Made by a program: the position numbers and the translations under genes. The notes beneath the pieces were generated by a model. The model saw only the letters and a program-made list of their open reading frames with translations, was not told the origin of the DNA and did no database searches. Positions 1-10,900 of a stretch of DNA of 35,417 bases are shown in pieces (the first letter of the stretch is position 1; every line of letters begins with the position of its first letter). Origin of the DNA: Phoronis ovalis (Eukaryota > Phoronida > Phoronidae); assembly GCA_028565635.1 (NCBI GenBank), contig JAOXYB010015409.1, positions 1,619 to 37,035 on the forward strand, written 5' to 3'.

Positions 1-490
1 CTATAATCTATTCAGTGGTTAAACAAGACAGCACGTTAATTATCAACATTTCACAATCTGGTTGAAATCTAAACCACACCCCCAAAATCTCAGACGTCAC
101 TCTAACCACGCCTTCTGGTAAACTTGTGACATGAAACACGTATCAAATAGATTAAAGCAACAACCGTACAAAAAGCTGTGAAATAAATCATAGAATAATA
201 TTTCTGAACTAATTGTGCAAACGATAACTTCCTTGATCTTACATTATACTATAGTAGAAAAAAATTAAGGAATAATAAAAAAAACCCAGTAAATATTGAC
301 TTACGGCAAGCTGCAACTCCAAAAAATATCAGAACAGCCTCCTTTTCTTTTCCACAGCCTTCGCACATCCCCGTCGATTATTGTTGATAATGTTATCAAT
401 GTTCTCTAATAAACGCAACGGATATTGTACATAACGGTGCATGCTCCCTTCTTTCTTTCTTTATTTTCCGAAACTATTGATAAAACATAC

Positions 491-651
491 ACAAGATCTT
501 GTCCCGGGATCTTGTCAGTGCCTGGACTCCGTTTCCTTTGTACCGTTACAGATTTATCTATTAGCAGATTGACGCCAGCTAAAACCATCGCGCGCGCTGT
601 CTCAGCAATCGATTCTAATCTGAACGTAGGAAATTTCCCCAATGAAGTAAA
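491..651 (-). CDS. Candidate internal exon of an unrecognised gene (weak)
   Basis: On the minus strand an acceptor-like TTTCTGTAG is followed by an open frame from 651, reading FTSLGKFPTFRLESIAETAR and then a GC-rich stretch (AMVLAGVNLLIDKSV...). A GTATGT donor-like site lies at 490-485, which would give a 161-nt exon. The segment is distinctly richer in G+C than its surroundings, including a CGCGCGCG run, which is why I noticed it. I do not recognise the protein and no partner exon was found. If real, it belongs to a neighbouring gene running leftward out of the window, divergent from Alx. An overlapping plus-strand frame (425-712) is equally open, so this could be chance. Confidence 0.2.
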
Positions 652-1049
652 CTACAGAAAAAATGAGTTAAAACAACAAATCAAATCACATTCGTTTGTT
701 TTAATCCGATAATGATAATGAATAAATTACATCAGCAGACAACATTAACCAGAAAATTGTGTGAATTGATGAATTGAGTTGTTTAACAAAATCACTAAAA
801 TTGATAACAACTTTAGTGTGAAATCAGTGAAACGTCCATTTTCACTAACTTTATTATTAAAAAAAACGTTCCTGTTTTGATCTAAAATAATTTTTTTGCT
901 ATAAAGATTATTTAACAACAAAGTGACATATTGTTATATTACTCAAAGACAGGTTCAGGTTGGTTTGTAACTCTATAATTATAGGATAGAAAAACAAACA
1001 CATTATTTCACTTGTGGTAGTTCCGATCAAGGATACTATATTTTAAAAT

Positions 1050-1080
1050 ATGCAAATGTCAATATGGCCGTCTGACGTCA
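1050..1080. promoter_or_regulatory. Octamer + CRE motif cluster upstream of Alx
   Basis: Within 31 bp lie an exact POU octamer ATGCAAAT (1050-1057), an AATATGGCCG stretch (1061-1070) that loosely resembles a YY1 site, and a full palindromic cAMP-response element TGACGTCA (1073-1080). The cluster is about 700 bp upstream of the Alx start codon. The motifs are seen directly; their use as a promoter-proximal or enhancer element is inference. Confidence 0.3.
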
Positions 1081-1778
1081 TAGGTTATTATTTAAATCCT
1101 TCAATTTAAATATACATGTAATATAAGGTAAACAAAATCTAAAATAATTTAATAAAATAAAACGAAATACCACGGGGTCGTTCTTTCGCAAACATTTCCA
1201 TATCGAAACATTCGGGTATTCTTTGGTATTTTTGGTATATTTTCAGGAGACGAACATTACCAATTTATACTTGAGTGGGACATTGCACGTATGTAAAAGT
1301 TATGAACTGTTCATGGCTTGACTACAAATAATTCGAATCTAATTCCATTTGGTGAATGAACCTTAACAAAATGGCATTGAATGTAATTTATCCGCCCCGG
1401 TGGAAGGCCCCCTGGTTCGCCCAGTGTCATTCTACACTTTACCATAGTAACACAGTGAAAACGAGGCTCTCTGTGGCTCATTTAGTGTGGCCACAACATG
1501 GTTAGGTTTCATATCCTGTTCTATACATACGCGAAAGATTAGTCAACTCTGCAGAACAGAAATATAGGAAACAAAAATCGGTGCATCATTTTAAAGTTAC
1601 GAAATAAGAACAATATTTGCATGTTGTGAGTACAGCGGATCAAAAAACGCAGCTTTGACAAGCCGAGAAGACTACAATTTTGAAACGGATTTGAATGAAT
1701 TTTTAATTTTCATTTTAATTCAAGTTAATATAAATTAGAAACTGGGACCGCACTTTAGAGATTTATGCAATATTTCGG

Positions 1779-1944
1779 ATGATGTCTGCTGGAACACATT
1801 ATACAAAATCAGAGGTGTACGATAAATTCAAATTGGACGGTTTAACTCGCGGACTTCCTGGGGATTGTAGAATTCAATCTTTAAATCAACACAGTATCGA
1901 CGATATATTGGGAAATAAAAGAAATAGCATGGACATGAATAGAG
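1779..1944 (+). CDS. Alx: Alx exon 1 (N-terminus, octapeptide)
   Basis: The exon encodes residues 1-55 plus one base of codon 56. Two consecutive ATGs (1779, 1782) are available and I took the first. The donor is AG|GTAAGT at 1945. The exon carries the octapeptide HSIDDILG, a Groucho-type repression motif in related paired-class proteins. A short 5' UTR exon further upstream cannot be excluded. Confidence 0.85.
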
Positions 1945-4900
1945 GTAAGTGTGTCAATTAAAAATGACAATAATTAGTTATTAGCAACGATAGGCTAATT
2001 TATTATTTTAATTTGCGATGTTTAGCCATTAATTATGGTATAAGTGGTTGGTTTCAAAATTAATTCACTTTAATAAATTGAATTATTCCGATAGTAAATA
2101 ATCTCAGGTCGGTTTACGTTGATAGTGAAAGCCTATCATTATACAGTATTATATGATTTCTATTACTTCGAACATTTTAATGTGTATACATTTATATACA
2201 GAATTTGTAAATGACAATAAAATAGAGAGGCATCTTTAGTTAAAAAAAGTGTACTGATATAAGAACTCATATTTTAATATTTATGATTTTTATCAGGATG
2301 TTCATTGTGAAATTTTGCTGATTTTTTTTGGAATTAAGTTTTCTATTATTTAACATTTCATATGATAACTGTCGGGAATGAAGCTAAAAGGTTTAAAATT
2401 TAAAATTAAAGTTTACATATGTCCAAAATAAAAGTACGCCTCACATATACAGTATATACGTAGAACGCGGTTAGTACTTAATACACGAATCGTACAATAT
2501 GTCGTTTTATTGTATTATAAGCAAAATATTTAACCATATATTTTGTAAATCGAACTAAGTCAGTATTCGAAATCTGCGCGAGATCAATACTCCATTGGCA
2601 TAAGGTAGAGAAAGTTTTTAAGGTCTGATCACCCACTGTGAATTATGCTGAAGGCTTAAACGAAAAGTTAAACGAACTCTTGACTTCAGATAAACAGATC
2701 TACCTCAAGAGTTAAACTGTTTTAATCTCATGAGTACATGTGGGAAAATCTCTTAGAATATTGAAAAACTTGGGACGGACTGTTGATTTAGAAATCCCGA
2801 AACAGATATCATGGTATAAGGCGATGTAATATAGCATTCAATACGCCGCATTGCAGCACAGAGTATGACAGACTTTTAAGAGATAAAAAACAATGTAAAA
2901 ATGTACCTGGCCATAAGTTACTATAAGTTACGGAATGATATGATTGCACATTATTGCGCGCGCCTATTTATCGCTAGCATTATGTATTCCGTGAAAAATA
3001 AAAATATATTTTACTTAAATAATAATATGCAATAGTAATAATTATTGTAACTACTTCAAAAGGTCATGAAATACTTCGTTATACTTTTAAAATGATTTCT
3101 AGATGAGGCATAAAAAGAAGGTTTCTATCCTTATTTCACCCCAACATATAGCCGCAAAGAAAAACTTAAAATTAATTATAACTTCTTTGAATAAGCGGTT
3201 AATTTATGTTTAAATAAAATTTAAAATAACTTAAAATAACTGAATTAACTAAACATTAATGATGATGCAGTTATATTCGCAGAAATAAACATTATTCACA
3301 ACCAATTTTAGTGAAAGATTAAACATGTTATCTGACAAATTAAGTTTAAAACAAAACATAGTCAGAGAATAGGAAAGCCTATGTTCATTGTCACAGCGTG
3401 ATTCTTGCTTATTTCCTAGTAATCCGATTATGTCTCAAATTTCTCTGGTTTTGGTCGCAGCATCACAGTGGAATTGAAGGACGAAATCATGTAATTGGTG
3501 GTTAAAGTCAACAGGATGTTCTGGATAACTCTTAATAATTATGTAACTATAAAAATACTCACTTAAATTAAAAATAATCATATCTTGACCAGGATCGGTT
3601 GTTGACATCCACGAGTTGACATCGAACAGATCAGAATTTTAAAACATTTTCTTGCATTGGCCATACGGTTGGCAGCAAACATGACTAACCACATAGAACT
3701 ACTACAGGCGTTTAAAATTTTAACAAAAAAAATTTACAAGATCTTTACAACTAAACAAAAAACAAAATAAAAGTAAGCAAGCTAGAGTGAAATTAGCTAT
3801 ATTTCTAAACGGAACACAAAAAATGAATGTATGATTTATAATTTATTCATTTGTGTGTTATCAGTGTATTCTGAATAGACATAATTTGAGAATCGTCAAA
3901 ATAATTATTTTATTTTATTTTACGTCATTTCTATCAAAACAACGATGCTGTATCATTGCTAAAATCGAAGTAAGTTACAAAGTCTTTTACATTCCAGTAG
4001 ACGAAACGCGCCTCCGATTGGACAGCCAAGGACAAGAGAACTGTAGTCCCCATGCAACTGGTGTCCAAACTCCACCAGAGACGCCCACTAGTGACGCGGA
4101 CCTTTCAAGAGAATTTCCCGTCAAAGACGAACCGAACAATAATGGTGACGATTCAGAAGATGGTGAATTAAAACGAAAGAAAAGGAGAAATAGAACGACA
4201 TTCACCAGTTATCAGCTAGAGGAAATGGAAAGAGTTTTTCAGAAGACACACTACCCAGATGTCTACGCCAGAGAACAGTTGGCGCTCAGGTGTGATCTCA
4301 CTGAAGCAAGAGTTCAGGTAAGAATCGAAATACCCAAGTGTAGAGTGTTGTTGAATTGTCTTCAAAAACAACTTGCGCACAAAGGTTGTTCCTCTATTTA
4401 GTTCATTAAGGCGAACACTTTTGCTTGTCAGCTAAAATAAGCGTACAAATACATATTCCTTCCACAAGGTATACAACTGGGGAAAAACACTAATTTAACA
4501 TTAATTAAACGTTTTCCACCTCAAATACCTAGGTATACGGACGGAATGATTATAAATATTGTAAGCTGTAGTGATGCAAACCAAAGTTTGTTTACACAAG
4601 ATAACTTAGTTCCGCCCTAAATGATGCATCTTCATACAGCGCTCTGGGGCGTCATTAATTAATTTGATAAAATTGTCATTTTAGATTTACAGACAAACTG
4701 TAATCGAAAACTACTATGAGTGTTTAGTGTTGATTAATGAGCAGAATGAAATAAAATATAATTGTTAATAAAACTTTGAAGGAAAAAGTTATAAAACAGT
4801 TACGTCTTCAACTTGTCTGCGCTGGTTGTCGAATATCTTCACAGTTATTTGTGTATACGAATACTAATTGTTAGGAATTTCGGATTTTGTCAAAGAAATT

Positions 4901-7900
4901 GTTTCGCCCCAAAGTATCACATTCTAACAGTTGATCCCCGAGTTGATCAAAGGGACACGGAAAAAGTTCAAAGCTTATTAGGCTACTGTGAACTTTTTTT
5001 ACAACTCGAAAGCCTGCGGAGATAAACAATAGTTCTGGACTTGTGACTTATGGCATGTTGTATCAAACGGTTGCTTGGACCAGCTGCTCGCTCCGTTATA
5101 CACGTCTAATACAAACTGGACTTTGTTTATGATTCAGCTATTCCCTGGGCAAGCTGGCGCGTTGGAACACATGAATAAACACTGAAAAACAGAGCCTTGC
5201 AACGAAAAAAAAATGAAATATGTTCGCCGTATAGGCCAGATTGCAGCATGCTTGCTAAGTGACAATATTCGTTTATTCGAAATCTAACTTTTTAGCAGAA
5301 ATTGTTTGTGATCCTCTACAACATTGCTGTGGACGTTGGCAATTTAGCAACTTTACAACGAACAGGTCCGAATAGGTTCACATCTCTCCCTCACTGATAA
5401 GACACATTAAGTTGTTTGAAGGTCAAGCAATTCAACTAGGTATTTAGAAAAACTAAGAAATTCTTTCTTTATGATTAAATTGTAAAATTTGTTCTCTTGA
5501 CCGCATTTAAAATCTTAATACAAGTTGGCAGGTGGTGTAATAAGGTACAAAGGTATATTCTTTGGATAATGCTAGTATATGCAATTTCACTGTCTTTAGG
5601 TTTTCTTCGACGTTTTATCAGTTTTATGTTACCGTGTGTGCCTGACACGTTTGGTTATTTTACATCTTTTTCGTAAAGCAAAAATGTTTGAAAGAATTTT
5701 TTTAAGTAACACAAAAATATCCACACTGGAGGCGGTCGACTTTGACCGCAAAATATGTAGCGAATATTTTTGAAACGTTTTCTCACGTGTGTACGACATC
5801 TGAATAAATAGATAAAACTTGTTATCGGAAAGTGTTGCGAGAAATGCAGTAATTTTTTCTGAGTAATCGCTCTCCCCGGCTTGTGATTCACCCGTGACAA
5901 ATAGAATGTTTGGGATATGCAAGTCTTATATAAAATTGATATTTTAAAAAAATAAAAATAATTTTATTTTATAATATATAAAACTGTAAATCAATACAAC
6001 ATTTCTATAGCATCTTTTTTACTTTTCATTCAGCCCAAGCGCTTAATTAATGTAACATACCACTAATTAATAAGTTGATTAGCCAAATTTCGGTCTACCA
6101 ATAACGTGAAAACAATTCAAGTAAAAATAAGAATCCAATAATATGAATACTACACAGGATTTTTTTGTAATTGTTCACCACAAATTTTAATGCAAGCAAT
6201 GGTAAAATTAGATGTTGTTTATTTACCCTTGTTTTGCTAATTGCGTGCTATCCATATGGTTCCGCGCTAGTATTGAGAAAACTATATTTAGCGTTTGAAT
6301 AAAAACTACTACATGTAAATTAACATTTCAATTTTTATGGCTTAATTGCTAAGAAAAAGAATTCTGATTAGCTTTTATGAATTCTACTTGCATAGTGTCT
6401 ATAAACATATGAAATATTATAATAGTCGATGTCTAGTGTACGCGTTCTTAATCTGCATTGGATAGTTGCATAATAATTAACTATGAAAAAATAAAAATGA
6501 TTGCTTCCTGAAACCAATGATCCTAATTTTTCTCAATTTTTCCTGTCTCTAAAACGTGGTCTGGAAAGTGTATTTGATTAGATTCAGATCCGAATACTAG
6601 AGACAGATAATTATGATAAGTAATTAGCGACAGTGTCTGCTTTAACTAATCAAGCAAATTAGAATAACAAACAACAACAGTGTACACACAATCTGTGGTT
6701 CTACTGCTAATCAACGGTAACCAATTTTAAATTGTGTGGAAGTATTTGAATGATTGAAGAATTTTTAATTTTTAAATTGTGTGGAAGTATTTGAATGTTT
6801 GAAGAACTTTTAATTTTTAAATTGTGTGGAAGTATTTGAATGATTGAAGAACTTTTAATTTTTAAATTGTGTGGAAGTATTTGAATGATTGAAGAATTTT
6901 TAATTTTTAAATTGTGTGGAAGTATTTGAATGATTGAAGAATTTTTAATTTTTAAATTGTGTGGAAGTATTTGAATGATTGAAGAATTTTTAATTTTTAA
7001 ATTGTGTGGAAGTATTTAAATGATTGAAGAATTTTTAATTCTGGTTTTTATACTACAACGACAAATGTATATAGAAGTTCTGTATTTATTTTATTTTATG
7101 TACACATAGCATTTATTTAGTTGTAAATGAACGAAAACTTTTGGCAATACTGTGTGGTGTCTAAATCAATCGATGTTCTGTGTGTGTAAAAGTTCAGTTT
7201 ACTGTCTGAAGCAATAGATGGTTGCCAAACTGGTTACTTTATAGTATTTTACAAAATGTTATTTGTTTATTAACAATATCATTGCTGAAGTCACCTTTTC
7301 ATATAAACTGAAGCACGTCTACCTTTGCTTAGACAAGCTGTATTTGATACCGACACGAATACCTTTTAACTTATTTTCAATTTAATTTAATTTATTCGTT
7401 CTTTTTTTGCCATTTCACATCTTTCTTTGGAACACTCCCTACTCTTTAAGCCTATGCTTTGGTTTTGGTGATTGACAAGTAATCTCTATTGACAGCAAAC
7501 AATCCTTCACAGTTCGCACTTAATTCACCAAGAGATATCAGTATATTTCCGGACAGTAAGTAATCGTGAGTTGGAAATTGACAAGAAGTTCATCAAGGTC
7601 ACTATATCAGCGCTTAGCTGTAGGGTGATTATTTGTGACATGATAGTCCGTACTTAAAACTACAGAATGGGCAGAAATTAAAGCGTTTTTAAGTGCAGCG
7701 AAGGAAGTAGTTTATAAACAATGCTCTTATTATTTTGTGAAATTGAAAAACGATAGTAAAATACCGTATATGGCTATAAATACGTACCGCCCTAGTCGAC
7801 AACGTTTCTTTTCTCCGTTCTTTAATGTAATACACTGTTTATATTTTACTAGGGATATTATTACATACGCAAAAAGAAATGTTGTGCAGATTTTGAAGCC

Positions 7901-10900
7901 TTAATACGGTATTAATTTGTAGCGCTTATTACGAAATGAAAAAAATTAATTAATTAATTCTATTTTGTAAAAAGTAAGAATAAGGTAAAATACGTAGCAA
8001 TGTCTCAATGAAGAAAAAAAACACGATAAGTTTTAATTGTGTGTGTGCAGTGTTATCTATCAATTAAAGACGCATATAATTTACTTTAGGTGTTTAATTA
8101 AAATCACCAACTGAATTAAATATAAAATTGAAAAATCTTTTTAAATAGTCCTTAGTGAATCTGGCAGCTTTTAATCAAAACAAGGCATTGGTTATACGTA
8201 GTAACACGCTCGCCATCCCATACAGTTGTCAATTCCAATGTTAATTGAGTTTCTTACTCTGTACGATCATCTAATTTATTCCCAGCCATATTAAAAACAA
8301 TATCACCTATCGCTTACAATTCGAGTCTAATTTAATTTTAATTTTAATTTGTTTTTACTAGCCAGAACATAAGTTGTATTAATGGATGTTGCTGTTTTTA
8401 TATACACGAAATGAAGTGTGATGTTATTACTTCTAGTGATGGGAAATCGTGTTTGCTTTGTATTGAGTTCTGCAAGAAAGGTAATACTTAGTCAACAAAC
8501 ATAAAATCTGTGGTAGAACAAAGCTGCGAAATCAACACTACTCGGTTGTCGGCTATGTCTAATGTACAACTATTGAATTAATTGCATGCAATATACAGGC
8601 CCTTGAATTACTTGATTTTTTTTTAATTCTTCCGTTTTATTATTATTATTTATTAAAATATAATTGCAATAGTTTTTAAAAATAAATGTAACGACCGGAA
8701 TTTGACAACTGCTTCTTTTAGGGAGGCTAAGTAGAATTTTTTTATCATTTATAAATAGAGCCATACAAGAAATGTAATATAAAATGTCAGCTTTTATTAC
8801 AAAAAGCGACAAATACACAACAAAATTAAAAAAATTAAAACTGAAAACGAGAATTCTAGTTTCTGTAAATGAATTGAAAGTAATTACATATAATTAACGC
8901 AATTATTACCTCATTAGCTGTGCACCGCCATTGTCAATCACCATACCACAGGGCTTCTAAAACCATCCATCATTGGCTTGTTAATTAGTCATCAGAATTG
9001 ATGAGAGTTTTATTGCTCTTACTGCACATAATCGAGTGTCTTCATACCAACACCACGTGAATCGAACACGGGTAAGAAAATAACAGTAAAAGAAAATGCG
9101 TATTTATGAAGGAAAAGAAATCGAAGGTGGACCAGTTATTTAAAATAGCGAAATGTTACTTGCAATTCTTGATTCAAGTTTGGAATGTTTACTTCAAAGA
9201 AGCAGTGTCCTATCATTTTAGAATATTCTTAACTCAAATGTTTCAAGTAACATGTTGTATTTTTAAAGTTATTCATTTGCATTTTCTCTTTCTTTTTATA
9301 TTTTTTTAAAATAATAGTATACGTTACCTTGTGGATGGTGCATTTTTGTAATTTCGAAATAATAACAGGGCGGCGATTATCCGGCTGGAATACAGTTTAA
9401 CAAGAACCTTATGCATCGTCAAGATAATTTGTGATTACCTTGTTATTTGACTAAAAACATGCTTTACAAAAAAATCGGGAAAAACATACATAGATACCAC
9501 GTCCAACGATGCATCACAAAACTTTACTATGATAAATCGACCCTAGGAGAAACTCCCAACGGTCTTTCTCAAGACATTATCTATACATCTACAGAGGTTC
9601 TCTAAGAATAGAAATAGGTTTTCTAAGCGGTTTAAGCCTTTTAACAGCTCACGAATTCTTTCAGACAGTAATGTTGTAAATGCCAGGTTTGGAAAGGTTT
9701 TAGTTTTCAAGTCTCCTATTTGTATAAATATATCGGCAGGCCATGTGTACTACGTCTTCTTTTGTTACACTAATTTAAACTCTCAGACACGACTCTATTC
9801 CATTACAATGATGTGAAAACATGGTGCTTAGTATGCAAGCAAAATGTGCTGTGTCATACTTTTGTAAATCAAAGTGTTCTATCAGCATTTCATGAATAAA
9901 TATGAATTTGTTTTTTAAAAAAGACACTGACCTATATACGTGCCGTTATATTGATTTTATCAGTATCAGTATTTTGGTACATTATTTAACAATAACCAAA
10001 ATTCAAAAAATATATGAATTATATTATATTTCTGAATGAAAGTGTGGCAGGGCAAGAAAAAATACTAAAGAAGCTGATTGGGCCTCACAGCTCAGCCTAC
10101 TTGTATGTGCACACTTCATATTTTGAATTGTAATAATGAACAAATTATTTAAGAATTACCTATCGTTAATCGTGATTTTCTATTATAACAATTTAGATTC
10201 AGCTCATTTAATTGTGATATTTGTACATCTTGTGTACATTTTTCGTTGTAAAACATGACAAATTGTTTGTGTATAACACGCGTCATTTGCCATGTTAAAC
10301 AAACTACAAACTGATTACTACACTGCGATGACAGATGGGTAACTAGAGTACGATAAATGATTTTGCAGGTCTTCAGTGTCCTGTTGCTAACGCATACTAA
10401 GTGTTAGTCCATCTAGTATGAATGAAACCGAAATAGAAGATTTAGCAATTTATAAAAAAAATCAGTAATTCACGCGTTACAAGAAGAATAAAACATATTT
10501 TTATACCAATATATAACCACGGTAACGGATACAGAGTAAGACTGACTTCTATATATAGGCGAGAGCGCCTGGCGGAAATTTCTTCAATTCATGGGCTGAC
10601 ATAATATATGCATAGGAAATAAACGTCGGCAAAAGAAAAAGACCCTGCCGGACATCCTTTCCAGGCTCCTATTATCTTTGTAAACGTATCTAGATTTCCA
10701 GTATGCCCTAATTATTACTAGACCTAGTAATGCAACGTTCTTTTTGTGCTAAGAGTCATACAATACGAATAATTAAAAAAGTCAACACTTCGTTTCTCAG
10801 TGTCAGTGAAATTCAGTATATTGAAATCCGGCCCGAAGCCAATAGACAGTGAAGTCATTGTTTTATTTTATGTTGCATGGTGAATAATCTATTTGTAGCC

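Larger units (their letters stand above)
1..1778. other. Non-coding region upstream of Alx
   Basis: AT-rich sequence with many in-frame stops on both strands. Apart from the weak exon candidate and the octamer/CRE cluster described separately, nothing recognisable was found. A TATA-like AATATAAATT lies at about 1728, roughly 50 bp before the Alx ATG. It would leave a very short 5' UTR, so I do not call it a promoter. Confidence 0.5.

Noticed and set aside
1728-1737. TATA-like AATATAAATT before the Alx ATG
   Set aside because: Such strings are frequent in this AT-rich sequence, and the implied 5' UTR would be only about 20 nt.
3853-3997. N-terminal 48 residues of the open frame that runs into Alx exon 2
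   Set aside because: The sequence is AT-rich read-through upstream of a clear ATTCCAG acceptor. The phase-1 junction with exon 1 explains the protein better.
3987-4205. Minus-strand open frame opposite Alx exon 2
   Set aside because: A shadow of the acidic/Ser-rich coding region, with no domain of its own.
6724-7040. CRISPR-like array
   Set aside because: The 45-bp units are directly abutting with no unique spacers, in a eukaryotic intron. It is a minisatellite.
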